DNA from: Megascapheus bottae
Lineage: Eukaryota > Chordata > Mammalia > Rodentia > Geomyidae
NCBI GenBank assembly: GCA_024803745.1
Contig: JANJXV010000024.1
Span: forward strand, 16,811,927 to 16,875,926
DNA: 64,000 nucleotides
Reading direction: 5' to 3'
In this document: in pieces, positions 35,311 to 46,206 of the stretch
Numbering within the stretch: position 1 is the stretch's first letter
Layout: every line of letters starts with the position of its first letter
Notes under the pieces: generated by a model
Told to the model about the DNA's origin: nothing
What the model saw: the letters and a program-made list of their open reading frames with translations, nothing else
Database searches by the model: none
Program-made: the position numbers and the translations under genes

Positions 35311-35549
35311 TTTTTTTTCCCCCCCTTGATTTTGTTTTATGACAGTTCTAGGGCTTGAACTCAAGGCCTCACACTCTTGCTTGGCTTTTTCACTTAAGGC
35401 TGGAATTCCAGCACTTGAGCTATGGCTCCACCACTGGATGTTTGCTAGTTAATTGGAGATAAGAATCTGACTTTTCTGCCTGGCCTGGGTTCAAACTACA
35501 ATCCTTAGAACTCAGCCTCCTGAGTAGCTGGGATTAACCTGAGCATAGG
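35311..35549 (-). repeat. 7SL/B1-head plus Geo-tail SINE
   Basis: Antisense: cagttctagggcttgaactc, gttaattggagataagaatc, cctgagtagctgggatta. Confidence 0.8.
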
Positions 35550-36509
35550 TTTGTTTCTGTGAATGACTCTACACTGCCATTTTAAACCAGAGTTGCCTCT
35601 GACCTGAACACATCTCAAGTCACTCCTTATGAGTCAGTGTCTTTCATGCTTGTGTCATACCCTAAACAGTTAGGATCTCATTGGTCTGGGGTACAACCTG
35701 GGTTTGAGGAATATTTTAAAAGCGACCTCCAAAAGTCTCAGGTGCACATAAGGTGAATAACTTCTGAATGTGTCTTCCACTATATCAGCAGCCTTTCTAA
35801 AAGAGCCACGCTTTTACTCTTTCTGACATTTTTGAAACCTTTAAAGAAAATACAGCATATATATGAAACAAGTTAGACAGGTTTCTTCTCAGGTTAGTAG
35901 ATTCTGTTTCGTTGTTTTAAGCTCAACAGTAGAGAATTGTGCTTTCAACCAAAATCAACTTCTGTACACATGGGTATTGTTTAAAGGTTGTTTTCAAGCA
36001 CATAAGGGTACAGTACTCTGACAAACAGTTGAGAAACATATATCGATTTCAAAGTCATAAGCAATGAAGTTACATTTTTAATGTTTTTTCTGTGTCCCTG
36101 AAAGTTATTCATCCCTTGATATTTAATTTAGCTAGTAAATGCTTCTTTATTTGATCTTCCTTTAATATGAAGCCAACTTTACATCCTGAAATTATGAAAT
36201 TGCTGTATCTAGCAAGAATGAGATGAATAAACAGTTTTAAGTTTACTCAGCTTTGAAAATAATAGCACATAAACTTAGAGAGACACACTGAATTTGGAAG
36301 AACTTTTAACTCTCCACTCTCCGTTTCCTAACCAGAAATTCTATTATGAAGAAGAAAAATCTTTTGGAAATTCAGGAGAATGGGCTGAGTTGAAAGTATA
36401 GATTTCTGAATGATCATTTTACAAAGAACAAACAAGGTTATAGGTATAAAGATATTACCCACAAAGAGTATACTGAAAAAAAGAGAAGAAAAGAGTAGAG
36501 GAGGAGCCT
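35550..36509. other. AT-rich intron sequence
   Basis: Nothing recognised. Confidence 0.5.
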
Positions 36510-36655
36510 TAAATAAGTCATTACTCACACTGGTCCTTGAGGATTGAGATTCAAAGCCAATCCAGACAGAAAAAACCCTTATCTCTAATAAACTAGCAAA
36601 AATCCAGACAGGAATCATGGCTCCAGGTATAGAGTACCAGATTGGAGGGTAGGAT
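36510..36655 (+). repeat. 7SL/B1-head SINE, highly diverged
   Basis: Only gattcaaagccaatccagac, cttatctctaataaactagc and a decayed tail start are recognisable. Confidence 0.45.
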
Positions 36656-36751
36656 TGAGGAAGAAAACAATGAGAGACCCAAAAGAAACCACCACAATAA
36701 ATGGTAGGCAAAGAATTTCAAATGGGAAGGTATGGCTGAGTGACAGCACCC

Positions 36752-37095
36752 TATGAACTTGAAGAAGATGGGGTGTATGGAAGTTCCCCGTTACCTGTGG
36801 TTTTGCATCCCTTACTTTCAGTTGTGCATAGTTCAAAAATAATAAGTGAGAAATTCCAGATACAAATAGTTCATACATTTTAAATAATTTGTATTATAGT
36901 ATAGTTATAATTATTCTATTTTGTTATTAGTTACAGTGGTCCACTGTATCTCATTTATAAATTAAACTTGACCACAGGTATGAGTAATAAGAGAAAAACC
37001 AAAGATACAAAGGAATCAGGATTCTCCCCATCTCCAACCATCCATGGAATGTCTTAGAGCCCATCCCTGCAGATAAGAGAGGGCCACTATATAAA
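36752..37095 (-). mobile_element. Tigger-like (Tc1/mariner) non-autonomous DNA transposon
   Basis: Recognised from cctgtggttttgcatccc..., gagaaattccagatacaaatag, ttgttattagttacagtgg, atttataaattaaacttgacc and agataagagagggcc. This order matches a Tigger-related MITE known across mammals. No transposase frame is present. Confidence 0.55.
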
Positions 37096-37366
37096 CAGCC
37101 ACTGGGCATTTTGAGCCAAAGTAGAACTCTAGAGAACACAACAGCCTTGGTTTAGAGTTATGGTTAAAGATACTGGGACAAAAACATTAAATACAGTCAA
37201 TGTAGTGTTGTGAGATCTTTAATAACCAAATCAGACTTATCTTTTAGTCTGATCAACCAACCAAGTGTCTGAGGATTTGGAAACTAGACAAAAGCATCTC
37301 CCTGTTCCCATGCAGACACATTCCCAAGGAAGTTTAGTTAACTGACAAACTAGATTACGCTAACTT
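37096..37366. other. Intron sequence
   Basis: Nothing recognised. Confidence 0.5.
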
Positions 37367-37381
37367 AAAAAACCTAGCTCT

Positions 37382-37642
37382 GGGGGTCGGGAATTTGCCC
37401 TAGTGGTAGAGTGCTTGCCAAGCATGCATGAAGACCCGGTTCAATTCCTCGGTACCACATATATAGAAAAAAGCTGGAAGTGGTGCTGAGGCTCAAGTGG
37501 TAGAGCTCTAGCCTTGAGAAAAGTCCAAGGACAGTGCTCAGGTCCTGAGCTCAAGCCTAGGACTGGCAAAAAAAAAAAAAATGGATTCTTTCACAAAGAA
37601 AAAAATCAAGTAAAAACAAACAAACAAACAAACAACAACAAC
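37382..37642 (+). repeat. IDL-Geo SINE with extra 3' sequence
   Basis: A complete dimer ends in A13 at 37581. About 30 bases of non-SINE sequence and a (CAAA)n/(CAA)n tail follow. The repeat aaaaacctagctctg flanks the whole unit (37368-37382 and 37643-37657), so the extra piece was inserted together with the SINE. Confidence 0.88.
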
Positions 37643-37657
37643 AAAAACCTAGCTCTG

Positions 37658-38333
37658 AAATGAAACATAGAGGTAACAAAGCACAAGCCAGGATAAAGTT
37701 AGTTCCTAGCGATAGTCACTGAATTTCCAAACAGGTTTTGGCTAGAACACATGAAAACATTTCTAAAGGACTAGCTAAATCAAAAGTGCTTTGTGCTGCA
37801 TCCTTCTACTGAATTCATTTTACTTTCTCCAGACATCACACAAACAGTCCAAACCAACATGATAAAGCTTGATACTGAGAAGAGAAAATGTAGAGGAACA
37901 GAGGGAAATTGCAAGGGAAGAGATGGAGACGTTGTAGAGAGGAAGGGGTGCACCCTAGAGCTAAAGGGAGAGGGAGAATTGCTTCATTCATAAGGTAAGC
38001 CAAGGCCCATCATATGACAGAAGAGTCAGGCTGAAAGCACGTACACACGTATATACAGAAACACACAGATAAGATCTAGAAACAGGCCAGAGTCCACATT
38101 CTGATTGGGAAGCATCGGCTGTTTCCATTTGTCTTTAGCCCTGAGTATTGACTGGACTCAAAAGTCAGATATATTTTTTTTTTCCGGTGGATAGCCGTTT
38201 GGGTCTTTGGATCCAGGAAAACACTTCATCCAGCTCTGAATTCAAGGAGGGTTTTTCAGTATGCCCTCTCTAGAAAAAGTAGCACATGAATGTAAGAATA
38301 CATTTACAATAAATTCCTTAAAAGTTTTACATT
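37658..38333. other. Intron sequence
   Basis: Nothing recognised; T10 run at 38171-38180. Confidence 0.5.
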
Positions 38334-38420
38334 CTAGGGTTGGAATAGTAGCTCGCTTGCCTGGTGCAAGGTCCCGAGCTCAAAACCCCAGTACTTCCAA
38401 ACAAAAATGAATAAGTAAAA
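38334..38420 (+). repeat. ID-like SINE fragment
   Basis: gggttggaatagtagctcgcttgcctgg ... gagctcaaaaccccagtac resembles an ID monomer with a small deletion. Confidence 0.5.
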
Positions 38421-38605
38421 AACAACTTTAGCAGTCTTAAGACCGCTGAGCAAAATATACCTGGTAACTAAGCAAACAATGGCAAGAAAAATTTGCCAAT
38501 AGTTGCTTCAAGTTTTAGAAGGATTAAAAGAGATATTAGGTGTTCTGGCTTCATAGCCCAAACACCTATAGACAGTGTTGTTGTTACTTGGTTGATTGGC
38601 TGATA

Positions 38606-38722
38606 TTTTGCTTTGGTTTTAGACAAGGTCTGACTATGTAGTGCCAACAGTGGTCTCAAAACTGTGATCCTGCCATCTCAGTCTCCTAGCTCTGGGATTA
38701 CAGATGTATTCCCCTATACCTC
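38606..38722 (-). repeat. B1-type monomer
   Basis: Antisense: agacaaggtctgactatgtagtgcc then ctcctagctctgggattacag. Confidence 0.6.
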
Positions 38723-38754
38723 GCTCCTGTATTTCTTTGTATTATTATTATTGG

Positions 38755-38968
38755 TAGCTGTAGTCATGGGACTTGAATTCAGGGCCTGAGCACTCTTCTT
38801 GAACTTTTGTGCTGTTTTCTGATGGGTAATTGGAGATAAGACTCTCACAGACTTTCATGCCTGGCTGGCTCCAAATGATGATCCTCAGAGCTCACCCTCC
38901 TGAGATTGGAGGCCTCCTTGCCTCCTTCGTAGCTAGAATTACAGGTGTGAACTGCTGGTTCCAGGCTG
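38755..38968 (-). repeat. 7SL/B1-head plus Geo-tail SINE
   Basis: Antisense: catgggacttgaattcaggg, gggtaattggagataagac, gtagctagaattacaggtg. Confidence 0.8.
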
Positions 38969-39184
38969 GGTCCTGTGTTTCTAATACCTCTTTGTCTCCA
39001 AACTAGCTTTGGCTTCTGGTTTGATTTATTACTGTTATGTTCCATCGCTTCATAATAATGAAATGGAAACCTGAGGATCATTTCTTCCCTTCCTTGGTAA
39101 AACCTCTCACATTAGGGCTCTGTTATGTCTGTTTTCACGAGAGCACCATTGTTCATTGTTGTTATTATATGTCATAACTAAGCA

Positions 39185-39364
39185 TTTTTTTTTGCCAGTC
39201 CTGGGCTTGGGCTCAGGGCCTTGAACTTTCTCAAGGCTAGAGCTCTACCACTTGAGTCTCAATACCACTTCCAGCTTTTTTCTATGTATTTGGTACCAAG
39301 AAATTGAACCCAGATCTTTGTGCATGCTAGGCAAGCACTCTACCACAAGGCCAAACTCCCGGCC
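39185..39364 (-). repeat. IDL-Geo SINE
   Basis: Antisense copy with T9 tail and a small deletion in the Geo part. Confidence 0.92.
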
Positions 39365-40204
39365 CCTAACTTAACATTATTAATAACTGCCTTTCTGTTG
39401 TAAAGCACACTGAGGAGAGGGGCTAAAAAAGAGTGTGAAATATAATTCATTCTTTCAAGAAACATATAACATGGGAAGTGAGTTCATAGCATGCAAATAA
39501 AACTACCCATGATATTTAGCTGAAACAATCACAAAGATTTCCCAGTAGTGAATGCTCTTGCAGGTGGGTTCCATGGTCTGGGAGTATTCTGTCTGAGGGA
39601 TGGATGGATGGCCTTGAGGGATGGATGAAATGGCTCTCTGTGGAAAAAAGGAGGGAAAGAAAGAGCTTTGTAGACTCAAGATCAAAGGGATTCTTCTTGA
39701 CAAGAGAGTGGCAAATGATGTTAGGAGAAATAACTAAAATAAAGAAACAAAGAAATAAAGCTCTACTGATGCTGGTCCTACTTTCTGGTACCCGCACCAG
39801 AAATATCAGTCCTTATATCTGACCACACACATACGACCAGCCTTGAGTGAAGAGCTGTGTGTCTCACTCCCAGAATATAGGATAGTAGGGTACATACACT
39901 GTGACTCATAGTTGTTTATTCTTAATGGGGCCAATGGATTCACAGATGGTGAAGCTTACCTAGTCTAAACTAAACTAGAATCTTCATGAAGCGAGACCTA
40001 AACTTAAAAGGATTTCTGCAGAAGGTGCCAGCAGGAAGCCATCGGCTCAGAATGCAGACCCAAAGGAAGGATTGGAATGAGGGAGCTGGCACTCAGGTTG
40101 TGAGCTGAGCACCTAGGGATATCTCCTCAGCCTCACCCTCACCTGCTTATTTAAGCAAAGGTGGACTTCTACTAGTGAGAAAGAATATAGATGATTTGCT
40201 TTTC
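39365..40204. other. Intron sequence
   Basis: Nothing recognised; a short (GGAT)n run at 39597-39630. Confidence 0.5.
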
Positions 40205-40350
40205 GTTTTTTTTTATGCTATTGAGATATAGTGTTCTATATCATTAGTTCAGCCATTGAAAGTATACATGACAGTATGGCCTCAGACTTATGCAACCATC
40301 ACCAGCCATCAATTTTAGGGCATTTCTATTTTCAGAGAAAACTTCATGCG
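40205..40350 (-). repeat. Ancient L1 3' end
   Basis: Antisense: tattgagatatagtgttc, cagccattgaaagtatac, tgcaaccatcaccagcc. This is the usual end of old mammalian L1s. Confidence 0.55.
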
Positions 40351-41387
40351 GTGGAGAAATCAGATGAAAAATAGCCTCTCTATTTTATGATTTTTCTATG
40401 TCAAAAATATGTAAACATGTGACCTACCAAGAGTATCTTCACACTTTATTTAAAATCTCCCAAGCAAAGCATTTCAGTAGCTGTGAACAGTTGAGTAAAA
40501 TCCAGAACACCCTTTCATGACTTTGAAAGATGGATTAGCATTAGGATGGCATAAATCTTCTAGATAAACGTCAGCATGGTGGGAAGGGACATTTAATCTG
40601 TTAGTGTCATGCTTTAACAGGGCAGGCTGATAACATGTTTCTTTTATTGGTGCACAAGTATCTATGGGAGCTTAAAAATTAAGCTATGACCAACATTTAA
40701 AACTAAATGCCAAAGTAAACTGAACTCAGTGACAGACATTCAAATTACTGATCACAACGTGTTCCACCAAGATTTTTCAAATAGAATGCAAATTTTCTGA
40801 ACACTACTTTAAATAGAGAAGGTCTGTTCCCTTATCATTCTATCCTTTTCTGTGCATTTTGTAATATCTATAGGCATTTCAATAGCACTAAGTGTATTTA
40901 ATTTATAAATAAAAATGACTACAGCTCTCAGAGACGCCAGCAGTACTCAAGAAAAGTCCCTCTTGGTAGCATCAGGGGAGATATAGATGGTGAAGCTTAT
41001 CTAGTTTAAACCTAACTAGATAGATTAATTTCTAAGCAAAAGGAATACACTATAAAATGTGTTTAAGAGTCATTGATGAAGGTCAGGGATCAGAACTTCA
41101 GTACTTTTTTTAAAAAAAGCCAAATACTGCATATTTTCAAGTTTGTACATCATGAGGCATCCTCCAACAGCACAAAAAGCAAGGACTGGGCTGGACTTGG
41201 CCAGTCCTTAGTGTTCAGAATACTTTGGGAAAACTCCTGTGTTTAAAAACAAACACTAACAGGTATGGGGACTTAACGACAGAAGTCAGTCCTGGTTCTG
41301 GAATCCTTTGTATGAATCCATTCACCTCTCATAGCCCAGGGTACCATGTATAAAATGTGAAGCTTGAATAGAAAATAACCTCTCTGG
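40351..41387. other. AT-rich intron sequence
   Basis: No clear feature. A local near-repeat is agatggtgaagctta(c/t)ctagt at 39945 and 40986. Confidence 0.45.
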
Positions 41388-41600
41388 TGGGCAACACAGT
41401 TCATGCTATAATTCCTACTCCTTGGGAAGCATAGGTAAGAGAATTCTGGTCTCAGGCTGGCCCTACAACAGAAAAAGTGTGAGACTCTATCTGAAAACTA
41501 ATAAAGCAGAAAAAGGATTGGAAGAATGGTACAGGTGGTTGCACACTTGAATGCAGTGAGTGCCCTGAGTTCAGTACCACCAAAAGGCAGAACAAAAACC
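41388..41600 (+). repeat. Older B1/ID composite SINE
   Basis: B1-like gttcatgctataattcctac ... gtgtgagactctatctgaaaac, then ID-like ggtacaggtggttgcacacttg ... gagttcagtacc. Confidence 0.55.
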
Positions 41601-42279
41601 TCCCAAATTCTGTCCCGTTGTATTCATCTATGATCCGCAAATCATACCATCTTCCCACAGCTGTGGATTTCAATTCAAATTTGGTGTAGAAGCAGGATAA
41701 TCTATGGACAAAAAGAGTACAAGACAATGGAAGAGATGACAAGATTAAATAAGGAAGACAGAAATTCCATTAGGAAAAAGTAAAGCTTTAATTATTTTAT
41801 TGTTTGTCTGTCTGTCTTTCTGTCTGTCTATTTTTACTTCTCTTAAAGAATCCCCCACATCCCTCTGGTTCTAAAGGATCATCTAAAATTTATGGAGCCC
41901 TTGATGTTGGGTAGCTGGCCCTCATTTCTTGGGAAAAGTTGCAGCATGAGATGAAACACCTGGAGTAGAGAAGGAAACTGAGAAACGGTCTGTGAATGCA
42001 GCCTTCAGTGCAGGCCTCCTTTCCTAGGACCAAGGCCTTCTGAAGGAACTTCTCCACTTCAACTTCCAATGGGGCTTGAGTTTCCTTTCCTGATGTTGGG
42101 ATCTATGTTTGTTTGGGCCCTGCACACCTGAGCCACACTATCTCCCAGCTTGCCTCTCAAACCCAAGCCAAACAGAAGTGTTTGCTTTTCTAGACCTGTG
42201 CTTTCTGCCTGGATAACCTTCCATTTGAACTCTCTGGCAGTAGACCAGGCCTCTTCCTTTCCTCTAGCCCCATCCTCCA
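41601..42279. other. Intron sequence
   Basis: Includes a short (TCTG)n/(TCTA)n run at 41802-41832. Nothing else recognised. Confidence 0.5.
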
Positions 42280-42480
42280 CCCCATCCTAGCCTTACTAAA
42301 AGGTTCAGCTGGCATGTCACTCTCTCCATGAAGCTATCTCGGATCCCCTGGATAGAACGGTCTTCTCTGTCATTCAACCTTTAAATCACTTTATCTATGT
42401 CTCCTATAAATGCAGTTATGTCTCCTAAAATTCAAAGTACCATTGCATTGTGACATGCGTCTTACCTTCTTTTCAGAGAT
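42280..42480 (-). repeat. L2-like LINE relic
   Basis: ggcatgtcactctctccatgaagc followed by a CT-rich region resembles the L2 3' end. Confidence 0.45.
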
Positions 42481-42589
42481 GTAGTTCCTCTTAGTTTCCT
42501 GCCTTAGTGGCACTTACAGAGGAAGTATACATCAAGGCATTCTGCATCAACGCCCTAAGTCCAGCTACCTGGGTTTCAGTTTGTATGTT

Positions 42590-42730
42590 AGTGTAGCAGG
42601 CATTTTCAGGTAGCTTCCAATTGCTACATGTCAAGATTGCCTTGGCAGTATAAGATCAAGAGTTCAAAGTCAGCCCAAGTAACATAGCCAGAATCTGTCT
42701 TAAATAAGTAAATAGTAAAATAACAAATAG
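42590..42730 (+). repeat. B1-like fragment
   Basis: agatcaagagttcaaagtcagc then catagccagaatctgtctt and an A-rich end. Confidence 0.4.
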
Positions 42731-42951
42731 AAACAGTGAAAATAACAATGACAATATCAACAAAGACTGCCCTGAGATCTGTCATATCACTCTGCTCTTC
42801 CTTGGCATACAGTCCCCAGGGACTCCAATACCCTACCTTAATGCAACTGTTCTCCCTCAGTATTTAGGAGTCGAGGTTTAATCAGAGAAAGTACACAAGA
42901 TGAGAAACTCATAAGGTCATGCGGGTAATATAACATTGCCATGTCTTGGGT

Positions 42952-43204
42952 TTTTTTAATTTTTAATTTTTATTTTTGGTTGGTTTTGGGACTTGAACTG
43001 TGGGCCTGGGCATTGTCCCTGAGCTCTTCAGCTCAAGGCTACTACCCTACCTCTTGAGCCACAATGCAACTTCCAGTTTTCTGGTGGTTAATTGGAGATA
43101 AGAGTCTCATGGACTTCAGTGCCGGGGCTGATTTTGAACTACAATCATCAGATCTCAGCCTCCTGAGTAGCTAGGATTACAGGCTTGAGCCACCACATCC
43201 AACT
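42952..43204 (-). repeat. 7SL/B1-head plus Geo-tail SINE
   Basis: Well-preserved antisense copy: ctgagctcttcagctcaagg, gttaattggagataagagtc, cctgagtagctaggattacagg. Confidence 0.92.
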
Positions 43205-44049
43205 AACATTTGCTATTTCTAATTAGAAAATATGACACTTTGGGAGTAAGGTTGACTGTCTCCACTCCTAGAACAGTTCCTCCTTTGTTGGGTAGCCATT
43301 TTAAGGATTTAGTGATGGCAGAATGGCTAAAATGAAGACAATTAGAAGCCTTCTGGGCTCATAATTGATAGTTATGAAATCAGTTGCTCCCAGGCAGGCT
43401 CCTCCAAGTCATTTCAGTGCTCTGAATTGTTCTGTACATCTTTCTCTGTTGGTAATTCTAATTCAATGAGTATGCACAAATATGAGTCTCCAGTGATTCA
43501 TGTTACCCCATCTGTTAAAACGATCGCACTTTTGTACCAGTATTCTGTTTACTCAAATGGAATCTTTAAGCATGAAAGCAGTTTTCTTTGGTTTGGTTTG
43601 ATTTGGTTTGGTTTGCTTTTGTGTTTAGATTATTGTCATTTTGTCCAGCTGGCTTTTTACAAAATCACACATGAAGGGAGTCTGGTTTTCTCTCTCTCTC
43701 TCGTTAGCAGACCCCATCTTTGGTAAGGTTTTCCCTGACAGAATGGAGACCCATCAAGACTAGGACAGACTCTTGGACTTCCTTTCCCAGCAGTAGGGAA
43801 GCTGGACCCCTGAGCAGCGCACTATGGCTGCCAAGTCCCTTTCCAGAGGGTCAGACATCCGGGATATGGGCCTTCATTTTCCACTTCCTGTCCCCACTGA
43901 AGCTTTGTCCTTCCCAGACCTGATACACATGAACTGGAGGCTAAGTGAAGCTGTGTAAATACCTCTGAGATCAGAGAAATAGTAATAACCCCCAATATGC
44001 TTTCTTGTTAGAACAACTCACATCTTTGGGGGTGGGGGGAGGATGGGAT
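43205..44049. other. Intron sequence
   Basis: Nothing recognised; short (GGTTT)n at about 43589-43612. Confidence 0.5.
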
Positions 44050-44246
44050 TGTTAATGGGGCTTGAACAGGGATTGAGTACTGCCCTGAGTTCCTTTTCTT
44101 GAGGCTAGCACTCTTACTTTGAGCTCCACTCCTGGTTTTCTGGTGGTAATGGTAGATAAGAGTCTTATGGACTTGGCTGCCCTGGCTAGCTTTGAACCTC
44201 GATCCTCACATCTCAGCTTCCTGAGTAGCTAGGATTACAGGTGTGA
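44050..44246 (-). repeat. 7SL/B1-head plus Geo-tail SINE, partly deleted
   Basis: Antisense: tggggcttgaacagg, ggtagataagagtcttatgg, cctgagtagctaggattacag. Confidence 0.8.
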
Positions 44247-45164
44247 TGTGGGTATTAAGTATATCTCTTTTATCTGTATCTTAGAGACGAGGGACCTAAC
44301 TTGGAAAAAAAGAAATAGGAGACGATGCCACCTGAATGGAAAGGAAAACTGGAATGGAGGAAATGAATAGTAAAACCTTTTTCCAATTAAGAAAAATGCA
44401 AGTGGAAGCAGAAAAGCTCCAGAGGATACTTTTGTTTTGGGGGGGCGGGCGGGGAAGATCATAAAAAGCCTGTTATGAAAATCCATTATCCATAAATTTC
44501 CCCACAGTTAGCTCTGCCTGTCTGTCTGGAAGGATGCTGGGAAACTACTCAGCTCCTGCCCCAGACAGGATATGTGACATGACTTAACCGTGGCCATGTG
44601 CAGGGTACCATTTCCTTAGGCTTGTCTGCAATACCACTTTCCTTTACAGGGATTCCCTTGAATTAGTCACAGGCTCAGAAGCCCCATTTAAGGGCATCTT
44701 GGTTTGGTTTTTGCCAGTTCTTTTCTTTCTTTGGTCAGATGTTTACCCATGTGAATAACGGTACCAGCATTTGAAGAGCCAACCACATGAGATTATGGAC
44801 TTTTGTACTGCATCACACAAGTATTTCCAATTTGCGAATAAGACTGGCGTTTTTTTGCTCCCTTTAAGTATATGATTCAGATAAGATGTGTTCAGGGCTT
44901 CTCTTTTTTTGTTGTTTGTTTCTGGGATATTGCCTTTGGTTGTAAAGAGGTTTGCTTGTGGGCTTACCTTTGGTGTGAGACAGTAGTACCCATAGTAGCC
45001 AATGAAAATGTGAGAGACTCTCTAAAACCTGTTTTGGAGCAAATGTCAACACATTAGGTCTAGACCTTCAGGCAAGGAAACAACTGGCAAAATGTATGAC
45101 TGACAAGTGTGGCTGCATAGGTTTGAATTATTTTCTTACATTTTCCTTTTTAAAAATTGTCTAT
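44247..45164. other. Intron sequence
   Basis: Nothing recognised. A GC-richer block lies at 44500-44690. Confidence 0.45.
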
Positions 45165-45366
45165 GGGGCCGGAAGTTTGGCCTAGTGGTAGAGTGCTTAC
45201 CTAGCATGCATGAAGACCCGGATTCAATTCCTTGGTACCACATACATAGAAAGAAAGCCAGAAATGGTGCTGAGGCTCTAACCTTGAGAAAAAGAACTCA
45301 AGGACAGTGCTCAGGCCCTGAGCCTAAGCCCAGGACTGGCAAAAAAAACAAACAAACAAAAAAAAA
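45165..45366 (+). repeat. IDL-Geo SINE
   Basis: Complete head; the Geo part lacks the aagtggtagagc piece. Ends in (CAAA)n/A-rich tail. Confidence 0.9.
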
Positions 45367-45377
45367 CCTTGGCTATG

Positions 45378-45618
45378 GCCAGGTACTGGTGGCTCGTGCC
45401 TGTAATCTGAGGTACTCAAAAGGCCAAGATCTGAGGAGTGCCGTTCAAAGCCAGCCTGAGCAAGAAAGTCTGTGAGACTCTTATCTCCAATAAATTACCC
45501 AGAAAAAGCCAGAAGTGGTGCTGTGGCTCAAATAGTAGGACACTAGCCTTGAATAATAGAAGCTCAGAGACAGCACCAGGCCTTGAGTTCAAGCCCTAGG
45601 AGTGACACACATAACAAA
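45378..45618 (+). repeat. 7SL/B1-head plus Geo-tail SINE
   Basis: Head ggtactggtggctcgtgcc, linker cttatctccaataaattacc, tail agtggtgctgtggctcaaatag ... gagttcaagccc. It lies directly after the previous SINE. Confidence 0.88.
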
Positions 45619-45714
45619 TGATTACGACCAATATTTATTGTGCATATGCTATGTGCATTAAACCGAGGTTGTTCTTTAACAGGTATGACAACCAGAAAAC
45701 ATCCCCAATCCACA

Positions 45715-45905
45715 GAATTTTCTTCTTGACAACAATATTTTTATTGTACAGGTGGTATACAGAAGGGTTACAGTTACATAAATCAGGTAATGAGTACATT
45801 TCTGTTTGAACAGTGTCTCCCCCTCCCTCATTTTCTCCCAGTCTCTCCCCTCCCAATCCCAACCCCCTGCCCCTCGTATAATTCATTTCCAACATAGTAT
45901 CTAGT
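45715..45905 (-). repeat. LINE-1 3' UTR, 5'-truncated
   Basis: Same family as at 8268; on the minus strand it ends with acctgtacaataaaaatattg. Confidence 0.6.
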
Positions 45906-45953
45906 GAGTATCATTGCTGAATTGGTTCGCTCTGTGTTCCACTGAAGAACATT

Positions 45954-46206
45954 ATTTTTGGGTTGGTCCTGGGACTTGAACTCTGAGGCTGGGCACTGTC
46001 CCTGAGCTCTTGAGCTCAAGGCTACTACCCTACCCCTTGAGCTACAGTGCCACTTCTGATTTTGTTTTGTTTTGTTTTGTTTTAGTGGTTAATTAGAGAT
46101 AAGAGTCTCACGGACTTTAGTGCCTGGGCTGGCTTTGAACTGCGATTCTCAGATCTCAACCTCCTGAGCAGCTAGGATTACAGGTGTGAGCCACCACACC
46201 TGGCTT
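45954..46206 (-). repeat. 7SL/B1-head plus Geo-tail SINE with (TTTTG)n insertion
   Basis: Antisense copy. The linker is expanded to about five GTTTT units at 46061-46084. Confidence 0.92.

Noticed and set aside
36328..36711. 127-codon minus-strand frame with hydrophobic segments
   Set aside because: Overlaps a decayed SINE and AT-rich sequence; hydrophobicity follows from T-rich composition.
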